Origin: Chenopodium formosanum
Lineage: Eukaryota > Streptophyta > Magnoliopsida > Caryophyllales > Amaranthaceae
Length of the DNA stretch: 64,000 nucleotides
Direction of reading: 5' to 3'
Assembly (NCBI GenBank): GCA_024500155.1
Contig: CM044867.1
Location: forward strand, 27,415,632-27,479,631
The notes beneath the pieces are model-generated. The model was given only the letters and a program-made list of their open reading frames with translations, did not search any database and was not told the DNA's origin. Positions within the stretch are counted from its first letter, which is position 1. The number at the start of each line of letters is the position of its first letter. Positions 1 to 10,274 of the stretch are shown here, in pieces. The translations under genes and the position numbers were made by a program.

Positions 1-123
1 TCCCCAGGCGGGATCGATATGAGTTTTTTTGACGAAGGGTTGTTGGCTAGTACTGCTTGGGATGGGATGACTTATGTTTGGCAACGTGGAACTGATCCTA
101 GAGCCGAAGGAGGTATGTTATAA
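1..123 (+). CDS. PEX7: Peroxin-7 (PTS2 receptor), C-terminal 40 codons, copy 1, cut by the window start
   Basis: Base 1 is the first base of codon 285 of the gene seen whole at 35,193-36,167, and the sequence is identical up to the TAA at 121-123. It encodes the last WD repeat, including the stretch around TAWDGMTYVW. The first 284 codons lie left of the window, so whether this copy is intact cannot be judged. An AATAAA at 167-172 is a plausible poly(A) signal. Confidence 0.93.
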   Translation, partial: SPGGIDMSFFDEGLLASTAWDGMTYVWQRGTDPRAEGGML

Positions 124-370
124 TTTCTTGTGTTGAGAAATTTATGTCTTGATATATTTAGTGTTTAATAAAAATCATCTAACACAACTTTTTTTTTTGA
201 TGTAATTGGAATGAGTTGATCATGCATTCACCCCTTTTTTGGTTGTTCAATGATCTTTATTTATAAAACATGCTGTGTATATTGTAGATGGATGCAAATG
301 GAAATGTAAGCTATGTTTGTTCCGAAAATGGTAGCTTAATAAATTGCTGATAGTGATGGGTAATTGCTTA

Positions 371-527
371 TGTAATGTTGGGAATCTTTACTGGTATGCT
401 GAATTGCTGAGTTATAAGTTTTACCTGCTGTACTTTAGGAACTAGTTTGGACACTCTTTATCCTTGCCATATTCTTTATCAATGCAAGAGTGTGCACAGA
501 CTGTACATTATTAGGATTCAGGGATTT
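371..527 (+). repeat. Diverged direct repeat, left member (partner 1545-1696)
   Basis: Both members start with TGTAATGTTGGGAA. They share blocks such as CTTTAGGAACTAGTTTGGACA (C/T variant in the second) and end at TATTAGGATTCAGGGATTT. By eye they agree at roughly four positions in five, with small indels. Unlike the 36-kb repeat, this is an old local duplication. The same pair is at 36,415-36,571 and 37,589-37,740. Confidence 0.8.
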
Positions 528-1544
528 TGCTTTATCACTGTATTTTGCTGAGATTATCCCTATCCAAGGATTCAAGGGTTTCTAGAATATTCCCCATAAG
601 TAGACTTGCACCCCCTCTCTTTAGGGAAAATCCATTATATTGTAAATTACATAGAGCTGGATCAATAATAGTAAATTGTATAAGTACATGGCAAAGATTC
701 GGAGGAGGACCATTTCATCTCCCATACCTGGTACTTCTGTCCATATTAAACAGAAGAATCAAGGCTTATTTGGGCAGTGGATGTAACTTCGTGTGTTTTT
801 CTTCCCTTTATGGGTTGAAGAGATGGAATTGTATGGATTTGTGAAGTGGAAGGAAAGTAGCTGCTGTTAGCTAATTGAAAGTGAGGAAAGGGTGTTGTAA
901 AAAGGCCATTATGCGGCATTGCAATAATCGGGTTAGTTTATCGAAGGCTTTTCAGTTAGTTGTAAGAGTGACATGTCGGACATCAAAGTGGTTGACAGGT
1001 AAAGGAAGATATCTTAAAGGTTTATTGTTAATTTCAATAATTTGTAAGGAGGCAAGGAGCTTAATGGAATTGTGAATATGGAGTATTAAAGTTGTTCAGT
1101 GCCCTCTAATTCAAAGCCAATTTGAGGACTCAATCCTCTTTCTTCTCCAAGTTTCTATGCTTGATGAGTTGATGGTATTGTATTATTATAACTTAGAACC
1201 TACTAAGGAGTAGTATGTTTCTTAACCTATGTAGAAATTGGGTAGCTTAAATATTTAAATGGTGATTAGTGAAATAGTTCCTTTGCTGACTTACATGAAA
1301 GACTCCTTGGGAAGTTTAGCTTTGAACTTATCATACATCCTTGCAAATACTGAAATACATATTGGGTCAATGAACTTGTCTGCTGGTTCTTGGTTACTAT
1401 TTTTCCCCTTAAAATCCTGGAATTGAATTATATTTGCTTGGTTTTGAACTTTTGACTGAGACTGTAAAGCCCTAATCAGCATTTTATTAGTTTATTTTCC
1501 TGTTTTATTACTCCCCAGTCCCTACTAGTTTTCTTAATTGTTGA

Positions 1545-1696
1545 TGTAATGTTGGGAAACTTTACTGTTATGCAGTTGCTGAGGTATATGTTTGACTTGC
1601 TTTACCTTAGGAACTAGTTTGGACATTTCCATCCCTGCCATATTTCTTTACAATTTAAGAGTGCACACATTGTACACTATTAGGATTCAGGGATTT
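1545..1696 (+). repeat. Diverged direct repeat, right member (partner 371-527)
   Basis: Right-hand member of the local pair, about 1.17 kb downstream of the first. It sits just before the candidate splice acceptor at 1792. Confidence 0.8.
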
Positions 1697-1792
1697 ATAA
1701 TTGCTCTTGTGACTTGTGACTGTTGGCAGGAAGTAATGTCCTCAATTGGCAGTAACTTGTTTTTTGTTTTTTTTTTTTTTGGTGTTTTGTAG

Positions 1793-1930
1793 ACTCTATG
1801 GATCCTCAATTGGAAATGCTTTGTGGATCAATTATGAAGCTTGAGGTGGAGAACAAGAATGATACGCCACATACATCACCAGTGGCGGAGCCACCCTTAT
1901 GCACGGTGGGTCACTTGACCCAGGAGAAGG

Positions 1931-1962
<32 letters not shown>

Positions 1963-2691
1963 CATTAAATATTAAACATTGCATTAAATAATCATAAGCG
2001 CTCATTAGTCAAGTGGTTAAAGCCTCATTCCTCTATATTGAGGTCACTGATCAAAGCCCACCAACAGCGTTTCCATTATCTTTTGCTTTCTTTGTTACTT
2101 CTTTTTTTTTTTTTTTCCTTTTTTATTCTCACTAGGTAACTTATTGAAATTTATTTTTTAATTTATTACCTTCATCCCTCAAATCTTACATTCTTTCTAA
2201 ATCTTTTTTGTAATTTTACTGGTGATTTGTCAATTATCTGCCACAAATCCTCCTCCTCTTCCACAAGATATTTTGACAAACTTTTAAATAAATCGAATGT
2301 ACAATAAAATATTATACATCTGTTATAAAGTTACCCTAAAATGAGTAAAAATGACCCTAATATGAATAAATGTTACCTTGGCATAAATATAAGTTGCAAA
2401 GTATTTATTCTTTATTAATAAAAGTAACCCAAAATTTTTTTAAAGTGACCTAAAATTTGATAAAAGTGTCCTCTGATGTCCAGTAAATTACTGTACACCG
2501 TATGTATACAAATTTGGAATGAATTTTTTATTAGCTTTTAGAATATATATACATTAATTATTGATTTGTATGCGATCGATTGGTGACGGTGAGTCGGTGA
2601 CCTAGCACCCACAAAATCCTGGATCCGCCACTGTACATCACCCGATCTTCATCCAATTGAAAGCCCTATTGCATCCTCTAATCTTATTTGA
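1793..2691 (+). other. Candidate alternative terminal exon of PEX7, interrupted by a hAT MITE
   Basis: If the donor at 113 is joined to the acceptor at 1792, the PEX7 frame continues: GGA G + AC TCT ATG reads Gly-Asp-Ser-Met. With the MITE and one copy of its 8-bp target duplication left out (1880-2641), the frame runs to TGA at 2689-2691. That adds 45 residues after the conserved DPRAEG. With the MITE present, the frame enters the MITE and stops at a TAA shortly after its poly-A run. The sites and frame are seen directly; use of this exon is inference. It could equally be 3' UTR. The second copy is at 37,837-38,735. Confidence 0.4.
1880..2633. mobile_element. Non-autonomous hAT-type MITE, 754 bp, with 8-bp target duplication
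   Basis: The termini are CAGTGGCGGAGCC on the left and GGATCCGCCACTG on the right, an imperfect inverted repeat of the kind known from plant hAT (Tip100-like) elements. Perfect 8-bp flanking duplications, TACATCAC, lie at 1872-1879 and 2634-2641; eight bases is the hAT hallmark. The inside is AT-rich with a 28-base poly-A run and a T-run, and no transposase. It includes a tRNA-like stretch at about 1998-2060. Insertion is into the candidate PEX7 terminal exon. Confidence 0.9.
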
Positions 2692-3348
2692 GAACTAGAA
2701 TATTTGAACTTGTGTTTTGAAACTTGGTTTGTAATTTGTTAAGTACACTCTTGGTTTGTAATTGATAATTAGGTACCAAACTTAGACTGTGTTTTATTTT
2801 GGACTATTTGTTAGGTTTGAAGCACTAAGTGTTTGAACCTTTGCTCTTGTTTGTTTGAAAATCGAGGGTTTGAAAAATTTAGGTGGTTTGAAACTTTGAA
2901 AAATTAGGATGTTCATTTGTTCAGGTCATTTTCAGGTATAATAAGCATAGGTATGCAGCTCAAAAGTCAACATTCATTTTCAGTATGGTGGTTTAAGCAT
3001 AGGTATGAAGCTCAAAAGTCAACATTCATTTTGGATTAGTAAAACATATTGAAATTGTCTCCAATCGAATTTTTGGTTTGAACTTCAATGGATACAACGA
3101 AAGATTCCCTCCTTGGACTCTTCATTCCGCTGCCAAAGCCATTCTGAAAACTGCAGCCTCGCTCAAGTGTGCAAGTACAAAACATGTACAAGTAACCAAA
3201 CATCAAATTTAGTCATGTCAAATACTATAGAATTGATTAGTAATACGTAGTAGGTTATAATGATAGCAAACTAAAGTTTGTTGAATTGACGTGAAGGCCT
3301 CATTAGTCATAACACTGACTGCACAATGGTACTCAATCTGTTTTTTTT
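2692..3348. other. Non-coding stretch with a 39-bp direct repeat
   Basis: No gene was recognised. There is a 39-bp direct repeat (2942-2980 and 2994-3032, one mismatch) containing AGCTCAAAAGTCAACATTCA, with a 52-bp period. The part before it (2,690-2,900) is rich in TTTGAA-type words. Counterpart: 38,736-39,392. Confidence 0.7.
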
Positions 3349-3568
3349 ATAAGCTAGAGTTGGATTTGCACATCTGTCGAGATACAACTTTGATCATTAG
3401 TATTTTTAATTAGAGGTTAATAAAAATTATGAAAAAATAAATTTATAAAAGTAGACATTATGAAAAATCCAACAACATATTATATAATCATATTTATATA
3501 TTATATATTGGTAAAAAAAATTAAGTCAATGATGACATGAATAGTGGAAAATCCCAACTCTAGCTTAT
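3349..3568. mobile_element. Small inverted-repeat element, MITE-like, ~220 bp
   Basis: A perfect 15-bp inverted repeat, ATAAGCTAGAGTTGG at 3349-3363 and its complement at 3554-3568, encloses about 190 bp of very AT-rich sequence. Size, composition and structure fit a MITE. I could not assign a superfamily because the target duplication is ambiguous. Counterpart: 39,393-39,612. Confidence 0.6.
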
Positions 3569-5479
3569 TATGATATGAATTTTCATAGTTAAGAGGATTT
3601 AATGTATCTATCTCGGCTTTGGATTTCATCACTACAAGTCTACTAAAAAATCTTGGGTGGACCTGGTCTACAATAAACTAGACCAAAAGTCTCACGTGCC
3701 AAAACCACCCCAAGCAAAACATGCCGAAATCTTCACAGCCCAGCCCACTAACCCCTAAACTCGTAAAACCCCAAACGAAAGAAAAAATGTAAAATTGGCT
3801 GCAACACCCTAAGGTATGGCTTAGGTGCACCGAGCACCCTAAACTTTGCGTAGTAGCCAAAACACCACCAACTATGGTGTTAGGTGCAACACGTGCCATA
3901 AATGAAAATTTCCGGCAGCTTATTTCACCGGGAGGAGGTGAATTTTCATTCTCTAGAACAGTTATGTAGTCTTTCATCCACTTAGCAAGCAAATTTCTTT
4001 CTCCTACAACTTCATCATTGACGCCATTAACAACTTCATCATCAGAGCTCGAATTTTTTCTCTCTCTCCTTCTAATCAATTCTAGGGTTCATAATTTCTC
4101 CATAATCAATCAATTTCTGCAAAAATTGCTAATTCTTATAAACAATTAATTGAAATTGATCTAAATCGAAATATATAGGACACTATAGAAAACTTCGATA
4201 TTAACGTCATCAATTTCAATCTGAACGAGAAGCTCAAATTGAAAGCAACTATGAAGGTAAGAATTATAAAAATTACTAATCATCTATTTGATTTTGATTC
4301 AATTGTGCAAATTAATTGATCATTGTTTGATTTGTCAAATATATAAAACTTGTATCATAATCCCATTCAATTCGAACTTGAACAAGAAGATGAAGCTTTT
4401 GAAGATGTAGAACAAGCTATTATTGAAGCTAAGGATGAGAATGAAGTTCAGGAGGATAATCAACATGTAATGCAAGCTCAAGGTATTATGCGATATATAT
4501 GCAATTGATTTTAGAATTTGATAATGTGAATTAAGCGATTATGCAATTGCAATTGTTTGTTTGGAAAATTAAATTAGGCATTTAGGTATTAATTCGTATT
4601 ATTGTAACCAGTTGTACGTGATTTATGTTGATTGAAAATTAAATAGGTTTACAGTAGTTAGAGACATGCAAAGCCAGTTTTAAGTAATATAGTTGCCTTT
4701 AACGATAGTTTAGTGATCTATTTTAAACCGTTTTTTTAAATAGATCATATGTTAATTGTTACTTATTCTTTAGTGATAGTTGCCTGAATGTTCTTTAGTC
4801 AAAATAGCATCAAAAGGGAAATACTACATTGTAGTGCTTCCATCTGATACATAATTTTATAAGAATCAAACACTAAGGAGGTATGACCAAAATTTACTTG
4901 TATTCATAGCAGTTGCATCACTAGCTTAGAAATATACACAGGTTTCATTTCCTAGAGTTTTTCTAACCATCAATTACAGCTTACAAACCAACTTTAACAA
5001 TCACAGGATAATATTAGATCACTATCCTCAAGTAAGTTTTAAAATAGATCATACGTTAATTGCTATATGAGGGATGACAAGGAAGTGTTAATTGTTTACA
5101 AGTTGGTGCGTAAAGAAGGTGTTAGATTGAAATGTATAAATAAGAATATGTTAGGGTATATAATTCAAGATGAGTATAAGGAGGAGGTGGTTGTTACATG
5201 GGAATGTCTGCAATGTCACGTTTCTTATTTTGTCTTGTGAAGACTTCAGTCTTCTTCATGTTTGCATTTATATCAGTCTTCTTCCTGGTCTTGTCTATAA
5301 CTTGATATAGCATAAATACATAGTACTTACATGATGGTTAGTGCTTTTCTGACGTGCATGCTGTATTTTAGACTTTAGATTGCAATTACCTACAATTTGA
5401 CCTATATAAATGATAATTATGGATGGTGCAAATAACAATGAAGAGATTAGTGGTTGGTTAGTAGGAGAAACTCAATCAA
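3569..5479. other. Decayed region with coding-like fragments, no gene assigned
   Basis: A 133-codon minus-strand frame (3678-4079) begins with an Arg/Ser-rich, acidic N-terminus and then becomes unlike a protein. On the plus strand, an exon-like block at about 4380-4490 reads as an acidic Glu/Asp-rich peptide, and one at about 5071-5220 reads as a charged peptide. Neither is recognisable and stops lie between them. The region could be the remains of a transposon or of an old gene. The retroelement LTR starts at 5480. Confidence 0.4.
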
Positions 5480-7259
5480 TGACAGGCTAAAGTCGTATCA
5501 CCTAATCAAAAGTAATTCCTAAAACCACTAACTATAATAGATAGGGAAGTAGGGTCGAATGCACAGGGAAATAATGTTCTTTTATTCCTAATAAATTATT
5601 ATAATCTAAATTATCAAGAAACGAGTATTTTTGTGAGAAATATACTACAATAATAATTAAACTAAGGGAAATAAGCAATAATAAAAAGACCTAGGGTCAT
5701 ATGTTCACCAATAAATAATATTCCGGGATAAACATAACAACCAATTATCAATGCATAAATTAACCAGATTATAAAGGGCTTTCGCTACATATTATAATCA
5801 CAGAATTAACTTAGCGATATTAAATCGCATCTCTCGAATCTTGATTTAACCATTTATAAATTAACCTGTCTATTGAAACTAAGCCTTAATATCAACTCTC
5901 ATCTGTCGAATCTCGAATCAAAGTAACTCATACAATTAAACCTGCGCAAATGTAATTGCATAGCATTATAACAATCAATAGGAAATTAACCCAAAATATT
6001 AACAATCAATAACAATAAATCATCCCTTCATAATGTTCATGGATCCTCAAGAACCCTAGAAATAAACTACTCGTGCATAATTAAAACTAAACTAATCAAA
6101 GCAATTAAATTAAACATAATTAAAACAATAATAATAAAACTAAAACAAAACAATAATAATTAATAATAAAGCAAAATATTAAAGACTTAAAAGAATGAAA
6201 ACTAAAAAGAAATAAACTAATGGAAACTAAACTAAAGCATAAAAGAATGAAAACCAAGGAAATAGTTCCGTAAAATTGTAACAAACTAAAATCAAATAAA
6301 ACTAAAACTAGTTTCTAAAAGTTTAATCAAGAAAATCTTTAACTAAAGACAAGTTACGGAAAATATAAAACTAAGACTAAAGCAGTACAATAATCAGCTA
6401 ACCTTCTAAGCTAAACTTAGTCCTCAAATATACTTCATAGTTGCGTGAATTGGAATAAGGTCAATAAATGTCGGAAATCGACATTAAGTTGAACAGCTGG
6501 AGTAAGGCCTAAGGATAAAGGCGCGTCCAGCTGTAGTACGAATTATCTATCCCTACACCCTAGAACCCTAGAGTAGGGAACTCTACCTACACCCCCACTC
6601 AAAACAACACGCTTCATACTGCTCGGCGCTCGCATATCAGTTTCCTTGCTATTTCCCCACATTCTCTCTCTTCAAAAAATAAAAGTGCTCTATATTACTC
6701 TTAGAAATTGCCTATATTCATTTTGTCCTTCACCAGATCTTCATTGTCTATGCAAGATTGTTATTAAGCTAAGGTACCAAATTCTCTCTTGTTTTTCAAT
6801 TTGATTTCTTATTTTGTGAATTGTTGTTGAATGAAAGTGAAGGTTTGAAGTAATTTGATATGATTGTTCGATGACTATTTGGATTATCCTATTTTTTTTT
6901 TCCCAATTTGATTGTTGAATAACAATTTAGATCGTCGTCATTCAAACAAAAATTCATCGTAAGGTATACACGGTATCACACTCTCTATCTCATTGATTTT
7001 TTTGTTGAATTTTGCCATTTCACCAGAAAACTCTAGCCATCAAATTATGGTGTATATCAAATTATTGTGGTTTCCTATTATTATAGTTAAATTATGTATG
7101 ATATACTCTATTTTGTGTTAAATTAATTTGTGGTGAGTTATTAAATTATGAAAGTGTTCGACACAAAAAATTAGAAACATATTTTACTTGTAATAATTTT
7201 CTGGATAATTTGATCAAAACTCGTTGGGATTGAAATGTAAATTTAGTTTATTGTGGGAA

Positions 7260-9350
7260 TTTTTTTTTCTAATGAATGTTCATTTTCGTTTTGAATTTAA
7301 TTTGTAAAAAATAACATATGATCATTCATAAAATGAATAATGTTCATATACTTATTGTTGATTCAAAAATGAGATTAATGAATGTTTAATAATTTAAAAT
7401 TGATTGTCAAATAATCATTCAAATGTTCATATTAAAAAAACGTAATGTTCATTTATTCCTAATAATATGTTTATTTTGAACATATGTACTCCCTCCGTCC
7501 CAATATATAGTTCCTGTTTGTATTTTTTCACGCTATTTAAGAAATGGGAGGAAAAGGTGGATGAAGTATATTAAAAGTGGAAAAGGCTAGACAAAAGTAC
7601 AAGACAGGTGAATAATTTAAGGAGAAAAAGTGAAAAATACAATTATAGACAAAAGTTAGAGAGAAAAAGTGGAAAAAAGTACAAGGCAAGTGGATAATTT
7701 AAGAGTGAATTAGGAAGTTCAATGAATAAAGTTATAAAAAACGAGGGTATAATGATTTTTACATACTATCCAAAAATAAAAACAGGAACATCATTTTAGG
7801 TCTCCAAAATAGAAAAACAGGAACTATAATATGGGACGGAGGGAGTACTAATATTTGCAAAACCATAACATTGCGTACTTGTAGACAACCCTTATATAAG
7901 GTATTTACTATGGACTTGTTGAGTGTGTGTATCCAATACCCAAATCAAAAATGGATTTGTAAAATGAAGAAAAATAATATAAGTATATAATTGTACATAA
8001 TCATACCTCTTTATGTTCATTTATATGTTATTGAATGTTCTATGCCATATTTTATCACTTTTATATTATTAAAATTTAGACACTTATTTTTTTTCCAATA
8101 ATAAACCATTTATCTTTATAATATATATTGGTTTTTTGGATATACAGGAAAATCAAATCAGGAAGCTGCAAATGGAATACACGCCTCAAGTAATGCTTTT
8201 TGAATGAAATGTATTGAAAAAAAATGAAGGGCAGCGAGAAGGTTGATAAATGAGTTAAAATATAAGCAATTTCTTTTTTCTTTAAATAGAATATTGTTTT
8301 AACATATTTGATGTATAAACAAGTTATATATTTTGTATGTCGTATTTCATACAATAGTAGTATTGTTTGCTAGATATTATTATAAAAATGTGAAAACAGA
8401 TTATTTTTTTTTTGTTGTGCAAACTATAGTAGAATGAACATGTTCAATATCCTCGTCAAAAAAAAATAAATAAAAAAAAAAAAAGAGAACATGTTCATTA
8501 TCATATCAGTACTAGTAATTCATTAAATTCTCAACACTATATCATCTCTTTAACTATATGTTTATGACCATATCATTAAATGTTCATGAACAATATAATA
8601 ACATAAAAAAAGTATTCTCTACTACCATGATCATTTAAACAGTTCACAATGATCACAATAAGTTATGCTTGTATATCTTAAATCCCTAGAGTAAAATGGG
8701 TAAAGTAGACTAGTAGAGATATCCTTATACTCTATATAAAATCATCAGTAACATATTAAAACTCCATCCTTCCATAGTACACATATATGCTTACTAACTT
8801 TTCAAAAAATTAATAAATTTTATTATATGTAAATGTTCATTTTCATATTGATAATTGTCCATTTTCATTATGATTCATGATCATTTCATATTGAACAAGT
8901 AAATGCATAATTTTAAATGAACATATACATATACTTAAATGCTCATTTTGATACTAAAACACCTATTATATCATGAAGTAGTTATTTTTTTCTATACATT
9001 TATATTGTAATAATGAACATTAAAATAATACATATTCATATTCACATATAGTTTTAAATATTTTTATAATTGACATATCTTAAATTCTTTATGTTATTGA
9101 CTTTTAGATATGTAGTACTTATTTTTCAATAATATCCTTAAAAAATTGTTTGATTTATTGATCAAATAATTAAATTGTGACATGTTATCCGCAATAGGTT
9201 AATTTTAATGCTCCATAATTAAATGTTCAGTTATAAAATAATAAATGTTCATTTACAATCAATAAAAAAAATTGTTTATTTACAACCATTAAAAAATGTT
9301 CATTTTAAAAATATTATATGTTCAATTATAAATGTTTACCAACAATTTCC
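7260..9350. repeat. AT-rich tract densely dotted with ATGTTCAT / ATGAACAT words
   Basis: Outside the Stowaway MITE, I count about twenty occurrences of AATGTTCATT-like words or their complement. Examples are near 7278, 7340, 7420, 7447, 8014, 8438, 8487, 8580, 8829, 8920, 9015, 9245 and 9295. Spacing is irregular, so this is dispersed motif amplification, not a satellite. Counterpart: 43,305-45,420. Confidence 0.7.
7489..7845. mobile_element. Stowaway (Tc1/mariner-type) MITE, 357 bp
   Basis: The termini are CTCCCTCCGTCCCAATATA and its complement, ending TGGGACGGAGGGAG. The next inward bases (AGTTCCTGTTT / AAACAGGAACT) also pair. A TA dinucleotide flanks each end (7487-7488, 7846-7847). These are the textbook terminal repeat and target site of plant Stowaway elements. 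It is nested within the MULE-like insertion. Counterpart: 43,533-43,890. Confidence 0.93.
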
Positions 9351-9678
9351 CCTGTTCGATTTTCTAGCCCGCTACGCCATCCCAAATTAACTCAAGCCGT
9401 CGTTCCTCCATGACAAACGATCCATGGTGGTGGTGATGGGATAGAATATCAACTCCTATATATTTCCCGCCGCTACTCCATATAATGGAAGATACATCTA
9501 CCACCACCATAACCATGACTACTACAATTGTTGCCCAGAAGCACAACTGCTACTGCCATTAAATTTAATTTCAATGATCCGAGATTCCTTATCGGAATCG
9601 AGTGTTTTTAAGTGATTAGTCTTGTGATTTAACTGGATTTTATAAAACGGCGGTTACACAAACGAGGCGAGAATTATA

Positions 9679-9776
9679 ATGTCGTTGGGGAAGGAGATAA
9701 TGGCGGTGAGATCGCTGAAAATGGATTTCTCTAGAGTTAATAAAGACGGATACTGTATACTGTATAATTCGGAGGT
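9679..9776 (+). pseudogene. Gene-like fragment (start codon to splice donor) carried by the MULE-like insertion
   Basis: An open frame beginning ATG TCG TTG GGG runs 32 codons. The peptide starts MSLGKEIMAVRSLKMDFSRV and ends ...YCILYNSE, where GAG is followed by GTAAGA, a good donor. Upstream (9640-9678) is a short leader. No downstream exon follows: a G-rich stretch and the element end come next. This resembles a captured first exon (Pack-MULE type). The parent gene is unknown and the call is tentative. Counterpart: 45,745-45,842. Confidence 0.35.
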
Positions 9777-10274
9777 AAGATGCGGTGAATGGTGATAGCT
9801 GCTATAATTTGGGATGGGAGGGGGAAGGGTGTGGGGAGATGTAGTGGGGAGAGGTATAGGATGATGCAGTGGGGAAGGGGTGTAGGGAGTTCTACCTACA
9901 CTAAGGTGTAGGTAAAAATTTGTAGCCGTAGTACTCATCATGCGATCGGGCCAAGTTGCTTGGAGTAAACTCGCGGCCTAGATCTTTAACGTGAACGTGA
10001 TTGGGCCTCTAACTTTAGCCCAATTCTTCTTCCTTGGTTGGTCTGTGTTAGTAACTTGGAATGTTGAACCTCCTCACGTATGACTCTAATATTTTTTTAG
10101 TGGCTAGTAACCTCGGGAATTGTCATAATTCTGCAAATTCCTGCAAAATAATACCAACTCTACAAAAACACTAGAAAACGTATATTAGTAATAAAAATAG
10201 CTCCGCAGAGCTCAAATAAGCACAATTATGACCACGGGACGGGGAGTAAAAATACATATAAAATAGACTCATCA

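Larger units (their letters stand above)
124..1792 (+). other. PEX7 3' flank, possibly a 3' intron (113-1792); holds a diverged direct repeat
   Basis: No coding sequence was recognised here; the short ORFs look random. The stretch begins at a good donor context (GTATGT at 113-118, inside the last PEX7 codons) and ends at a pyrimidine-rich acceptor (T-run then TTTTGTAG, ending 1792). It could therefore be an intron used in an alternative PEX7 transcript, as well as 3' UTR and intergenic DNA. It contains two diverged copies of a ~155-bp sequence, at 371-527 and 1545-1696. Confidence 0.5.
6540..9927. mobile_element. Mutator-like (MULE-type) non-autonomous insertion, ~3.4 kb, inside the LTR
   Basis: The LTR is cut after GTAGTAC at 6533-6539, and the same seven bases recur at 9928-9934 where the LTR resumes. 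Nine bases agree with one mismatch (CTGTAGTAC/CCGTAGTAC), which fits a MULE-size target duplication. The ends form a loose inverted repeat: both sides, read inward, pass CTACACC, then a GAACTC block and CCTACACCCC within ~50 bp. No transposase was seen. The inside holds UTR-like sequence (6590-6780), a Stowaway MITE, a motif-dense AT-rich tract (7260-9350) and a short gene-like fragment ending in a splice donor (9679-9776). MULE assignment is inference. Confidence 0.65.
5480..10274 (-). mobile_element. 3' LTR of an Athila-like element (element C), split by a Mutator-like insertion
   Basis: The LTR consists of 5480-6539 plus 9935-10274. It begins TGACAGG and ends CTCATCA on the plus strand, so in element orientation it reads TGATGAG...CCTGTCA, with the usual TG...CA ends. 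It matches the undivided LTR at 29,987-31,298. Beyond 10,274 lies a polypurine-tract-like sequence (minus-strand CTTGGGGGAGTT), which makes this the 3' LTR of the internal region at 10,275-13,067. The side at 5,479 has no primer-binding site, so it borders the original target DNA. Confidence 0.85.

Noticed and set aside
527..1075. Two plus-strand frames of 105 and 66 codons after PEX7
   Set aside because: Composition is not protein-like, there are no domains, and they overlap the diverged repeat; likely chance frames.
1931..1958. 28-base A-run considered as a retrotransposon tail
   Set aside because: It is inside a hAT MITE with perfect 8-bp target duplication, so it is an internal homopolymer.
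1998..2060. Functional tRNA gene
   Set aside because: No complete cloverleaf could be built: the acceptor stem does not pair and the B box is poor.
9364..9546. Minus-strand 60-codon frame with His and Val runs
   Set aside because: It arises from CCACCA/CCATCC-type low-complexity sequence; no motif, no gene context.
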